From assembly GCF_024347435.1 (NCBI RefSeq), contig NZ_AP025480.1, positions 1,922,001 through 1,986,000 on the forward strand: 64,000 nt of DNA. The letters are read 5' to 3'. The translations under genes and the position numbers were made by a program. Each line of letters starts with the position of its first letter. The first letter of the stretch is position 1. Positions 1 through 8,239 of the stretch are shown here, piece by piece. This stretch comes from Vibrio cyclitrophicus. Its GTDB lineage: Bacteria; Pseudomonadota; Gammaproteobacteria; Enterobacterales; Vibrionaceae. The notes under the pieces were generated by a model, which searched no databases, had not been told where the DNA came from, and was given only the letters and a program-made list of their open reading frames with translations.

Positions 1-1
1 C

Positions 2-1309
2 TTATTAATCGTCGGCAAACGAATTGAACGGATCGCCAAGAACATTCCCCCAAAACCAAACGATGAAGTCATTGATGCTCAAGGTTGTTACCTGATACCA
101 GGCATGATTGATGACCAAGTTCACTTTCGCGAGCCAGGGCTTACTCATAAAGGCTCCATCGCCACAGAATCACGCGCTGCGGTTGCTGGCGGTATTACGA
201 GCTATATGGAGATGCCGAACGTAAATCCGGCCACCACAACCATCGAAGCCTTAGAAAGAAAGTTTGAAATCGCATCACAAAACTCACTTGCGAATTACTC
301 GTTTTATCTTGGTGCGACTGAAGACAACCTAGAACAAATCAAGCAACTCGACCCTGCACGACATTGTGGCGTGAAGGTGTTTATGGGCGCTTCAACAGGC
401 GACCTGCTCGTTGAAGATCCTCAAGCTCTGGATGATATATTCCGAGATTCTCCGGTGCTCATCGTCACCCATTGTGAGAGCGGGCCAATCATCGCTCAAA
501 ACCAAGAACAATTACGACAAAAAAAAACCGATTTCACCATCCAAGACCACCCTATTCTTCGAGACGACAAAGCGTGTTACGCCTCCTCGTCTTATGCCAT
601 AGAACTGGCAAAGAAACACAATAGCCAACTGCATGTATTACACATCACCACAGCCAAAGAACTGGCTCTGTTTAGTGAAGGTGCAATTCAAGGTAAACGT
701 ATTACCGCAGAGGCCTGTGTGCACCACCTTTGGTTTACGAACAATGACTATGCCGTCCTAGGAAACCAAATCAAATGTAATCCCGCCATTAAATACCCAA
801 GTGATCGCGACGCGCTGTTAGCGGCATTAAGCACCGGCCAAATCGACATCATCGCCACTGATCACGCTCCACATACATGGGGTGAAAAACAAGCTCCTTA
901 TGAGCACGCACCTGCTGGCTTACCTTTGGTACAACACGCCCTGCTGAGCCTGTTTGACCATGTGCGATTGGGAACAATGACCGTCGCTCAAGTTGTCGAG
1001 AAAACCGCACATAACCCGTCTATTCGTTATGCGATACAAAAACGCGGCTTTATTCGCGAAGGCTATTATGCCGACCTAGTCTTGGTTGATCCTCAAGCTC
1101 CAACTTTGGTCAGCAACGAAAACAGTTTGTATCAATGCGGATGGTCACCATTCGCAGGACACGAATTCTCCGCTCAAATAAAACATACCTGGGTGAATGG
1201 GAGCATGGTTTATACCAATCCAGATGCGTGTAAGAACAAAAATACACATGTTCCTCAAGGGCAAAGCGATAACGAAATGCCAGCAATGAGACTGTCATTC
1301 GAACGCTAG
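2..1309 (+). CDS. pyrC: Dihydroorotase paralogue (pyrC2 type), 5'-truncated by the window edge
   Basis: Zinc amidohydrolase that closes N-carbamoyl-aspartate to dihydroorotate in pyrimidine synthesis. The frame is open from base 2, so the start lies left of the window. Visible family marks are DDQVHFREPG near the first metal site, GVKVFMGAS carrying the lysine that is normally carboxylated, THCE, and the catalytic DHAPHT near the C-terminus. The usual HxH motif reads QxH here; as I recall, the Porphyromonas gingivalis dihydroorotase shares the same DDQVHF form, so this is a subfamily trait rather than damage. It is followed by a gamma-carbonic-anhydrase-like gene and a COG0523 GTPase, the company kept by zinc-scarcity pyrC2 copies in Pseudomonas. 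I infer a backup enzyme for low zinc; a housekeeping role cannot be excluded without the rest of the genome. Confidence 0.9.
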   Translation, partial: LLIVGKRIERIAKNIPPKPNDEVIDAQGCYLIPGMIDDQVHFREPGLTHKGSIATESRAAVAGGITSYMEMPNVNPATTTIEALERKFEIASQNSLANYSFYLGATEDNLEQIKQLDPARHCGVKVFMGASTGDLLVEDPQALDDIFRDSPVLIVTHCESGPIIAQNQEQLRQKKTDFTIQDHPILRDDKACYASSSYAIELAKKHNSQLHVLHITTAKELALFSEGAIQGKRITAEACVHHLWFTNNDYAVLGNQIKCNPAIKYPSDRDALLAALSTGQIDIIATDHAPHTWGEKQAPYEHAPAGLPLVQHALLSLFDHVRLGTMTVAQVVEKTAHNPSIRYAIQKRGFIREGYYADLVLVDPQAPTLVSNENSLYQCGWSPFAGHEFSAQIKHTWVNGSMVYTNPDACKNKNTHVPQGQSDNEMPAMRLSFER

Positions 1310-1384
1310 TTCAACCGGACTTATCTATCTATTCAAAGTCGTTATACGGAAATAATTCATATATAAAGCAATTAGCATCTAAAA

Positions 1385-1414
1385 CAGTTAGTACGCAAGC
1401 AATTAGTACGCAAA
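1385..1414. repeat. Two tandem 15-bp units
   Basis: Two adjacent 15-bp units (CAGTTAGTACGCAAG, then CAATTAGTACGCAAA) lie in the short spacer before the gamma-carbonic-anhydrase-like gene, followed by a decayed third start. They differ at two positions. No terminator or Zur-type palindrome is visible in this spacer, which fits the downstream genes being read from the dihydroorotase promoter. Confidence 0.6.
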
Positions 1415-1451
1415 CAATCAATAAATTAAGCACTCAACAAAAGAATTCAAT

Positions 1452-2012
1452 ATGTTAAGAAGAAACCCTAGCGGTCATATGCCAGAGGTGTCGGAGACGG
1501 CCTTCATTGACCCAACCGCCATCATCTGTGGCAAGGTGATCATCGAAGATAATGTGTTCATTGGCCCTTACGCCGTGATCCGAGCTGATGAAGTTAATGA
1601 ACAAGATGACATGGAGCCCATAGTAATTAAGTGCGATACCAACATTCAAGATGGTGTGGTTATTCACTCTAAAGCTGGTGCGGCGGTAACGATTGGAGAA
1701 CGATCATCGATCGCTCATCGTTCTATCATTCACGGTCCTTGTGAAGTCAGTGATGACGTATTTATTGGCTTTAACTCGGTAGTGTTTAATGCCTTTATAG
1801 GCAAAGGCTGTGTGATTCGCCATAACTGCGTGGTAGACGGGCATGATTTGCCTGAAAACTTCCATGTACCACCGATGACCAATATTGGCTCAGGGTTTGA
1901 TTTGAATAACATCTCAAAGGTGCCACCTGAATATTCAGCATTTTCAGAATCAGTGGTTTCTGCCAACCATACTTTGGTTCAAGGTTATAGGAGAATGGCT
2001 AATGAGCTCTGA
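1452..2012 (+). CDS. Gamma-class carbonic-anhydrase-like hexapeptide protein
   Basis: 186 aa left-handed beta-helix protein of the gamma-carbonic anhydrase/LbetaH family, expected to work as a cytosolic trimer with a metal held between subunits. Hexapeptide periodicity runs from about residue 20 to 140 (IDPTAI, VFIGPYAVI, VFIGFNSVV). Candidate metal histidines occur in VVIHSKAG and SIAHRSIIHG, in the usual order for this family. Its last codons overlap the start of the next gene by 11 bp, so the two are translationally coupled. In Pseudomonas the equivalent gamma-CA lies beside pyrC2 and is Zur-controlled; the same arrangement here suggests a replacement carbonic anhydrase used when zinc is scarce. 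Activity itself is inferred. Confidence 0.85.
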   Translation: MLRRNPSGHMPEVSETAFIDPTAIICGKVIIEDNVFIGPYAVIRADEVNEQDDMEPIVIKCDTNIQDGVVIHSKAGAAVTIGERSSIAHRSIIHGPCEVSDDVFIGFNSVVFNAFIGKGCVIRHNCVVDGHDLPENFHVPPMTNIGSGFDLNNISKVPPEYSAFSESVVSANHTLVQGYRRMANEL

Positions 2013-3021
2013 TCATTCACCTGTATTAGGGGTTCCAACCAACATCATTACCGGGTTCCTTGGCGTAGGTAAAACCTCGGCAATCCTCAACTTAATGAAA
2101 CACAAACCAACAAATGAGCGCTGGGCGGTCTTGGTGAATGAGTTTGGGGAAATTGGCGTCGATGGTAGCTTGTTTCAAGGCAACCAAAGCAAACAACAAC
2201 AAATTTTCATTCGAGAAGTGCCCGGTGGTTGTATGTGTTGCGCGGCTGGCTTGCCTATGCAGATAGCACTTAATCAGTTATTGTCAGAAGCGAAACCGGA
2301 TCGCTTATTGATTGAGCCAACGGGGCTTGGTCACCCTAAAGAAGTGTTGCAGGTCTTATCTTCAGAGCATTACCGACAAGTGTTATCGCTACAGAAGAAC
2401 ATTACTTTGGTCGATGCACGTAAACTTTCAGATACCCGCTACTCTGATCACGATACCTTCAATCAACAAATCGCCATTGCTGATACCATCGTAGGGAACA
2501 AAGTCGATCTCTACCAAAATGGTGACGCTGAAAAACTGGCGGAGTACGTCGCTCAATTTTGTCACCCCGAGACAAAACTAGTTTTCGCTCACCACGGCAA
2601 TATTCCTCAAGCTGAATTTGATGGAAACACCAGCTTTTATCGTCATCAAGCAGATGAACATCATCATCATCATCATCACCATCACCAAAACGATAAGCCG
2701 CTCGCCTCTGAGTTGCCGATGCCAAAAAGTGGCATGATAAGAGCAACTAACCAAGGTGAAGGATTTGAAAGTGTGGGTTGGCGATTTTCACCCGAAAAAC
2801 AGTTCGACCACCAGCGCTTACGAAATTTTTTAGTGGGCTTGAAAGCGGAACGAATGAAAGCGGTGTTCATTACACAAAGTGGTATCTTCGGTTACAACTT
2901 AACAGAAGATGGTTTGACGGAGTCGGAGCTGGATGATTGTCTTGAAACCAGAATTGAAGTGATCGGACATAACATAGACAATGACTTAGAAAGCCAATTA
3001 CTCACGTGCTTGGTTAACTGA
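2002..3021 (+). CDS. CobW/COG0523 GTP-binding metallochaperone with polyhistidine loop
   Basis: 339 aa G3E-family GTPase. Walker A is GFLGVGKT (residues 18-25), the metal-binding CxCC motif is GGCMCC (Cys77, 79, 80), and GNKVD is the guanine-specificity motif. A run of nine histidines at about residue 220 separates the GTPase from the CobW C-terminal domain, as in zinc-handling members. COG0523 proteins of this kind deliver Zn(II) to client enzymes. Overlap with the gamma-CA gene and closeness to the dihydroorotase suggest those two are clients or co-regulated partners. Nickel or cobalt specificity is possible, but the neighbours argue for zinc. Transcription appears to end before the convergent aspartoacylase gene. 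Confidence 0.92.
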   Translation: MSSDHSPVLGVPTNIITGFLGVGKTSAILNLMKHKPTNERWAVLVNEFGEIGVDGSLFQGNQSKQQQIFIREVPGGCMCCAAGLPMQIALNQLLSEAKPDRLLIEPTGLGHPKEVLQVLSSEHYRQVLSLQKNITLVDARKLSDTRYSDHDTFNQQIAIADTIVGNKVDLYQNGDAEKLAEYVAQFCHPETKLVFAHHGNIPQAEFDGNTSFYRHQADEHHHHHHHHHQNDKPLASELPMPKSGMIRATNQGEGFESVGWRFSPEKQFDHQRLRNFLVGLKAERMKAVFITQSGIFGYNLTEDGLTESELDDCLETRIEVIGHNIDNDLESQLLTCLVN

Positions 3022-3149
3022 TTAAGCGCGCAGCAAAACACTGATAATCCAAAGTACTCATGAGTGTAGCGAATCGCGGCACTCATGAGTTTTGCTAACA
3101 GTTAACTGGTTATTAGATTAACGATTTAATCGATTAACTTATCAACGCA

Positions 3150-4022
3150 CTAACTGACCGAAACTAACCGTTTATCTGCCAATGCCATTGCAACGTTCGC
3201 TTTAGCGTAAGCGCTCTCGTTAATGAAGTGTGGGTATATGTCTTGCTCACGCTCCCAAGAAACATCATAGCCAAAGAATGTCGCTAACAACGGTTCACCT
3301 TGCTTGACTACCTCGAAGTCTCGGCCACATATTTTTGGGTGCACCGTAGCGATTCTCATACCATCTTTATCAAGTGGTACATTCACCTCTTCAACATAGA
3401 AAAACGCACTGTAATCTTTCAATTCTTTAATCTGTTTAAGGTTTTGCTTCTCTACGTAATCCAATACAGCAGTCAACATCTGCTTCATCAGTGTAAGCGT
3501 TTCGAACCTGAGCGAACCATGTGCTTGAGCCCCTACTTCGATCATCACGCCATACTTCCCTGCTGTGCAAAGGTATGGCTGTTCATCCCACGGTTTCCTA
3601 TCTTCAAACAAAATGTTGGCATCAGGCATACGCTGCTTCACGTATGAACCCATTTTTTGATAGAAAGAATCATTCGATAGCAAAATCAATGTCGCGCCCA
3701 TATTGCTGGTTGTATTGTGTAGATCAACAATTAACTGTTGCTCACTTCCCACATGTTGATCAACAAACCGTTGCGCGACCGCATGCTCAGCGGAATCTGA
3801 AGAAAGGTCTTCATTTACACTTGAAAATAGACGATTTAGATCCGTTTCAATATATCGCACATTCTGCTCTACTGCCTTTGGATTAGCGATGACAGAAGTA
3901 GTAGAAAACGTCGAACGATCCGCCGAATACAAACGATCTTTAATCAGCTTATTCAGGTAGATACCTGAAAGTTCGTTACCGTGAGTTCCGGCAACCAATA
4001 AGAGTTGGTTAATGTTATCCAT
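3150..4022 (-). CDS. Aspartoacylase / AstE-AspA family zinc deacylase
   Basis: 290 aa metallo-carboxypeptidase-fold enzyme of the succinylglutamate desuccinylase/aspartoacylase family, which releases acyl groups from N-acyl amino acids. GTHGNE near residue 13 supplies the HxxE zinc ligands, TDLNRLF is the substrate-arginine region and VDLHNTTSN supplies the third ligand. The open frame extends 44 codons upstream, but that part is hydrophobic and unlike the family, so I place the start at the ATG giving MDNINQLLLV. A weak Zur-like sequence lies about 50 bp upstream. The gene is convergent with the COG0523 gene. N-acetyl-aspartate is a likely substrate, but other acyl amino acids cannot be excluded. 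Confidence 0.85.
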   Translation of the reverse strand: MDNINQLLLVAGTHGNELSGIYLNKLIKDRLYSADRSTFSTTSVIANPKAVEQNVRYIETDLNRLFSSVNEDLSSDSAEHAVAQRFVDQHVGSEQQLIVDLHNTTSNMGATLILLSNDSFYQKMGSYVKQRMPDANILFEDRKPWDEQPYLCTAGKYGVMIEVGAQAHGSLRFETLTLMKQMLTAVLDYVEKQNLKQIKELKDYSAFFYVEEVNVPLDKDGMRIATVHPKICGRDFEVVKQGEPLLATFFGYDVSWEREQDIYPHFINESAYAKANVAMALADKRLVSVS

Positions 4023-4071
4023 GTAATTGATGTCCAAATATTGAGTGATAAAACCACACGCTAAAATGATA

Positions 4072-4086
4072 CGATATAACATAACA
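4072..4086. promoter_or_regulatory. Weak Zur-like box before aspartoacylase
   Basis: CGATATAACATAACA matches the clearer site at 18589-18603 at 13 of 15 positions, with one further departure from the ideal TGTTATANTATAACA. It lies about 50 bp before the chosen start, where an operator would be expected. The neighbouring zinc genes make it worth noting, but AT-rich DNA gives such matches by chance. Confidence 0.3.
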
Positions 4087-4207
4087 ACTACTGGTACAAT
4101 TCTCCAGACAACTCCGAAATATTTTCTGTAGTTATTCCAGAACAAACATTCCAAAACAGATGGTTCTCGGCTGACACCCCAAAGCAGAATTGATAAATGG
4201 AGATGAA

Positions 4208-4236
4208 TAAGACCTCGTATTTACGAGGCCTTAAAT
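4208..4236. terminator. Hairpin of the AGGCCTCGT terminator type
   Basis: CCTCGT and ACGAGG form a tight stem with a short AT loop, flanked by AT-rich sequence. It sits between the two leftward genes, downstream of the exporter gene. A second perfect 8-bp stem (GCAGCGTT/AACGCTGC, 4264-4292) lies closer to the exporter stop codon. Neither has a long T-run, so strength is uncertain. Confidence 0.5.
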
Positions 4237-4329
4237 TTTAAACTCAACGTTGTAACTTGGTTTGCAGCGTTCTATTTGATTTACAACGCTGCACCGAGCT
4301 TAATACGTGTTACATCAAGGCTTTATCGT

Positions 4330-5226
4330 TTACGACTGTTTCGCGAGTTTATCTGTCACCGTAGAGCTATTGGTTTTTTCTGGTCTTACTATCAAGCCAA
4401 TCCCCACAAGAAACAGCGCAGACGCAACAACTTGAGCCACAGATAACACTTCGTCATACATAAAGTAGCCACTGATTAGCGCAAAGATTGGCACAAGTAA
4501 GGTTAACGGCGCTGTCGTACTAAGTGGATACTGAATCAACATCTTGTTCCAGACCCAATAACCAAACAAGGTGGTTGGGTACGCTTGGAAAACAACCGCG
4601 ACGGTGGTGCTCCAATCCCACAACTCTATTCCCTGCCAAATAATCTGCTCACCATGCAACATCACAGCAAACAACACCAATGGAATGGGCGCAAACAACA
4701 TGCCCCACACGTTAAACGCAAAAGCTTGAGTCGTTTTCGATGCCTTTACAATTACACCCATTAAAATCCAACTGCACGCCGCAATCATAATCAAGATAAC
4801 ACCATTCAGGGTCACATTACCCGTAGCAGCAGATACCAATACCGCTAGTGCGCACATCGCTAACACAGCCCCCATTAGCTTACGTACTGACGCACTCTCT
4901 TTGAAAACCCATACACCCACCGCCATACCAATTAATACATTAGTTGAAAGCAACACTGATGACAGCCCCGAAGACAAGCCCGCTGTAATAGACCACGAAG
5001 CCATGCCCCAGATGCCAACACCGAACACAAAGCCGTAACTCACTAGATAGCGCCAAGCGACATTAGGTCTCGCCACGAAAAAGATCACCGGAATCACTGC
5101 CAAAGCGAAGCGGGCCGCCGTTGCTAATAGGGGGTGGACATTCGTAACACCCATTTTGATCATTGAGAAGTTGAACCCCCAAATTGCCATGACAAACACA
5201 GCTAACAACAAATCATTTCTTTTCAT
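4330..5226 (-). CDS. EamA-family (DMT) inner-membrane exporter
   Basis: 298 aa integral membrane protein with about ten hydrophobic segments and the two EamA repeats; the N-terminal AIWGFNFSMIK is typical. The family exports metabolites such as amino acids. A GTG two codons earlier is possible, but AGAGGGG stands 5 bp before the ATG used here, the correct Shine-Dalgarno spacing. It is divergent from a MocR-type regulator, with paired direct repeats in between, an arrangement in which the regulator usually controls the transporter. The exported compound is unknown; an amine or amino acid linked to PLP chemistry would fit. Confidence 0.88.
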   Translation of the reverse strand: MKRNDLLLAVFVMAIWGFNFSMIKMGVTNVHPLLATAARFALAVIPVIFFVARPNVAWRYLVSYGFVFGVGIWGMASWSITAGLSSGLSSVLLSTNVLIGMAVGVWVFKESASVRKLMGAVLAMCALAVLVSAATGNVTLNGVILIMIAACSWILMGVIVKASKTTQAFAFNVWGMLFAPIPLVLFAVMLHGEQIIWQGIELWDWSTTVAVVFQAYPTTLFGYWVWNKMLIQYPLSTTAPLTLLVPIFALISGYFMYDEVLSVAQVVASALFLVGIGLIVRPEKTNSSTVTDKLAKQS

Positions 5227-5263
5227 ACTCACCCCTCTTTTATTTTGGAAGAGTATCCCTTGA

Positions 5264-5311
5264 ACAATAAAACCAGTACAGATACAATTTTTACAATAAA
5301 AACCAGTACAG
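5264..5311. promoter_or_regulatory. Paired direct repeats, likely MocR operator
   Basis: ACAATAAAACCAGTACAG (5264-5281) recurs as ACAATAAAAACCAGTACAG (5293-5311), 29 bp apart, in the spacer between the exporter and the MocR gene. MocR/PdxR/GabR regulators bind direct repeats of this kind near their own divergent promoters. Binding is inferred from position and repetition. Confidence 0.7.
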
Positions 5312-5330
5312 TTAGTGATAGGTCGTGCCG

Positions 5331-6728
5331 ATGAGTATCTACAGAAAGCTTGCTAATCAGTTTATTGATGAGATTGAAGCAGGGAAAAGACCCGAAGGTG
5401 GGCGTATGCCTTCGCTTCGTCAGTTGGCGAAACAACAAGCGATCAGTATGTCGACGGTGGTGAGCTGTTACCAAGAGCTTGAATCTCAAGGTTGGATCCA
5501 CTCACGACCTCAAGCTGGGTATTTTGTTTCACCACATAAACCTTCTCATTCAACCCCTGAATGGGCACAGTTTGAAAGCAAGGTGTCCATCGTTAAGCAA
5601 ACCTCTTCGACACATAACACCACTAATGGCCCTTTGGGTGTATCCAGTACCACCAACGATGAGCAAACAACCATTGAGTTGGAGCGCAGCTTTCGTCGCT
5701 CAATCAAACGGATGGGTGGTAGGCTCAATCATTATCCTGATACACAGGGTGAGCCGATGTTACGACAGGCGCTTTCTACCCACTTCGCCAAACTCGACCT
5801 ACACTTTGCGTCCGAGGATATGGTGGTAACCGCTGGTTGTATGTCGGCCATTAAAGCGGCTCTGGAATCGTGTACCAAACAAGGCGACACTATTGCGATA
5901 AGCTCGCCTTGCTTCAATGGGATACTAGAATTATTGGGAAGAATGTCGCGCAAGATCATAGAGATCCCGTCTTTAGATGACGGTGTCGACCTACAACAAC
6001 TGGAAACCCATCTTAAAAACAAACAGGTTGATGCTGCGATATTCTGTACGTCACATATGAATCCTCAAGGGATCAATATGTCAGCAAACCAAAAACAAAA
6101 ACTCGCTGAGTTAGCTAACCAATATCAAACCCCGATCATTGAAGATGATGTCTATCTAGAGCTTTCCTATTCCTCGCATACCCCGCTACCTGCAAAATAT
6201 TATGACAAAGGTGGTTATGTATTATGGTGTGGTTCAGTGTCTAAGAGCCTTTCGCCAAGCTATCGGTTAGGGTGGTGTCTACCCGGCAGATACATCGAGG
6301 AATACAAGGCTCAGTTCTCTGCAGCGAGTTATGGTGTTGCTCTGCCCACGCAACTTGCTGTTGCTGACTTTATTGAATCAGGCCAATACGCGAAACATGT
6401 TAGAAGAAGACGTACTCAGCTCCTTTTATTAAGGCAGCAATACCTGAGCTATTTAACCCAACACCTTCCTAAAGGCGTGAAAATAAGTAATCCTCAAGGT
6501 GGAATGGTGTTGTGGTTACAAATCCCAAGCCTTGATCAACACACTTTTTCAGAAGGTATCGTTCAGCAACAGATAGATATCCGACTTGGGCAACTATTCA
6601 GCACTCTAGATCTGTATAGCAACTGCCTACGGATCAATATGGGTTACTCCATTGAAGGGCAAACAAAGCAGCAATTGGATGATTTGATTCAACTTATCCA
6701 CCAATGTTCAAATGCCAAGTCCGTATGA
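5331..6728 (+). CDS. MocR-type GntR regulator with aminotransferase domain
   Basis: 465 aa. The N-terminal 70 residues are a GntR winged helix (MPSLRQLAKQQAISMSTVV), followed by a linker and a fold-type I aminotransferase-like domain from about residue 110. IIEDDVYLE and the SVSKSLSPSYRLGW segment contain the PLP-phosphate region and the expected Schiff-base lysine. Such proteins sense PLP or an amino compound and act on promoters rather than transaminating. A GTG two codons earlier is an alternative start. It is divergent from the EamA exporter and probably controls it and itself through the repeats between them. The ligand is unknown. Confidence 0.9.
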   Translation: MSIYRKLANQFIDEIEAGKRPEGGRMPSLRQLAKQQAISMSTVVSCYQELESQGWIHSRPQAGYFVSPHKPSHSTPEWAQFESKVSIVKQTSSTHNTTNGPLGVSSTTNDEQTTIELERSFRRSIKRMGGRLNHYPDTQGEPMLRQALSTHFAKLDLHFASEDMVVTAGCMSAIKAALESCTKQGDTIAISSPCFNGILELLGRMSRKIIEIPSLDDGVDLQQLETHLKNKQVDAAIFCTSHMNPQGINMSANQKQKLAELANQYQTPIIEDDVYLELSYSSHTPLPAKYYDKGGYVLWCGSVSKSLSPSYRLGWCLPGRYIEEYKAQFSAASYGVALPTQLAVADFIESGQYAKHVRRRRTQLLLLRQQYLSYLTQHLPKGVKISNPQGGMVLWLQIPSLDQHTFSEGIVQQQIDIRLGQLFSTLDLYSNCLRINMGYSIEGQTKQQLDDLIQLIHQCSNAKSV

Positions 6729-6936
6729 CTTTTAACGGAAAAATAGTGATTATTCTGCATAAAAAACCAAGTTAGAATTCCGAACAGTAAGGAGAAACAC
6801 ACGCCTTAAAACCCTTAAATGTCGAGTTTGCAAGGGTGCGCCAAATTATGCAACTTGACTAATGACAGCTCATTTATTTTCTTCAATATACCTCCCGTCA
6901 GCGCTGGCGTTTTTTTGTATTCGAAGAGAACTTATT

Positions 6937-8118
6937 ATGAGTGATAAATCTAAAAACAAACCACTACCTTCCTTTATTGAAGAACGCTTGAACTTCTATA
7001 TTCAAGATCTCATTACACAAAACGAAAGCCAAAAACATTTGGTATTGGGGAGTCACCCCAGCCATGACGCAGTGGTAATGCAAAGCAACGATTACCTATC
7101 TTTGTCGCACAATGAACAAATCCAGAAAGCACATCGGGACGCAATTTCACAACACGATGACAATGTGGTGATGTCTGCCATCTTCTTACAAGATGAACAG
7201 TCGAAACCTGCATTTGAAACCGATCTGGCTAACTTTATGGGAATGGAAAGCTGCTTGCTCTCTCAATCAGGTTGGGCGGCTAACATTGGCTTATTGCAAA
7301 CGATCTGCCCTCCTAATATGCCTGTGTATATCGATTTTTTTGCACACATGTCCCTATGGGAGGGTATTCGTGCCGCTGGTGCAACTGGCCACCCATTTAT
7401 GCACAACAACATGAATCACCTTCGTAAACAGATTCAGCGTTATGGTTCGGGTGTGATTGTAGTCGACTCGGTTTACAGCACCATAGGTACGGTAGCCCCA
7501 CTCCGCGACATCTACGAAATGGCGCAAGAGTTTGACTGTGCCTTGGTCGTCGATGAATCCCATTCACTAGGCACTCATGGTTCAAATGGTGCTGGTTTGG
7601 TTCAGGCATTAGGGCTGACTAACAAAGTGGATTTCATTACCGTCAGCTTGGCCAAAACCTTTGCCTATCGCGCTGGCGCTATACTCGGCCCTAAGCGATT
7701 ATCGGAGACATTACCCTTTGTCGCTTACCCTGCTATTTTTAGCTCGACCGTACTACCACAAGAAGTTATCCGCTTAGAAAAGACTTTAGAGGTTATTAAA
7801 GCCTCTGATGATAAGCGAGACACCTTGTTCAAACGCGCTAAAGCACTGACTACAGGGCTAAAGCGAATCGGTTTTAACATTCGCAGTGAATCTCAGATTG
7901 TGGCATTAGAATGTGGCAGTGAAAGCAACACTGAGCGTGTACGTGACTTCTTAGAAGAGCGTGACGTGTTTGGTGCGGTATTTTGTCGGCCAGCAACAGG
8001 AAGAAACAAAAACATCATCCGCTTTTCGATTAACGCAGACATGACGCCGCGGGACATCGACCATGTTCTCACAGCATGCCAAGAGGCTTTTAATCACCCT
8101 GATTTAGAGTTCGTATAA
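6937..8118 (+). CDS. cqsA: CqsA, CAI-1 autoinducer synthase
   Basis: 393 aa PLP-dependent acyl-CoA transferase of the alpha-oxoamine synthase group, which makes the precursor of the alpha-hydroxyketone signal CAI-1 from an acyl-CoA and an amino-acid-derived substrate. It follows Vibrio cholerae CqsA closely: LLSQSGW.AN.GLLQTICP, VYIDFFAHMSLWEG, VDESHSLGTHG and SLAKTFAYRAGA with the PLP lysine. The open frame extends 25 codons upstream, but MSDKSKNK has a GAAGAGAA ribosome site and matches the family N-terminus. It is convergent with the CqsS receptor gene. Acyl-chain preference differs among vibrios and cannot be read here. Confidence 0.96.
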   Translation: MSDKSKNKPLPSFIEERLNFYIQDLITQNESQKHLVLGSHPSHDAVVMQSNDYLSLSHNEQIQKAHRDAISQHDDNVVMSAIFLQDEQSKPAFETDLANFMGMESCLLSQSGWAANIGLLQTICPPNMPVYIDFFAHMSLWEGIRAAGATGHPFMHNNMNHLRKQIQRYGSGVIVVDSVYSTIGTVAPLRDIYEMAQEFDCALVVDESHSLGTHGSNGAGLVQALGLTNKVDFITVSLAKTFAYRAGAILGPKRLSETLPFVAYPAIFSSTVLPQEVIRLEKTLEVIKASDDKRDTLFKRAKALTTGLKRIGFNIRSESQIVALECGSESNTERVRDFLEERDVFGAVFCRPATGRNKNIIRFSINADMTPRDIDHVLTACQEAFNHPDLEFV

Positions 8119-8175
8119 ACAGCCACGCTAATCAATAAAACGGCAGGACGGAATGGAAGCTATCATGTCCAATAC

Positions 8176-8208
8176 AAAAAGAGCCCAGCATATCGCTGAG
8201 CTCTTTCT
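8176..8208. terminator. Bidirectional terminator between cqsA and cqsS
   Basis: AAAGAGC and GCTCTTT pair around an inner AGC/GCT stem with loop ATATC, with A-run before and T-run after. It lies between the convergent quorum-sensing genes and can serve both. Confidence 0.8.
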
Positions 8209-8239
8209 TGTCGTCTTATCTGTTTTGAACGATTAAAAG

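Noticed and set aside
104..130. QxH in place of HxH in the dihydroorotase metal motif
   Set aside because: The same DDQVHF form is, as I recall, found in the Porphyromonas gingivalis enzyme, so it is a subfamily feature and not a defect.
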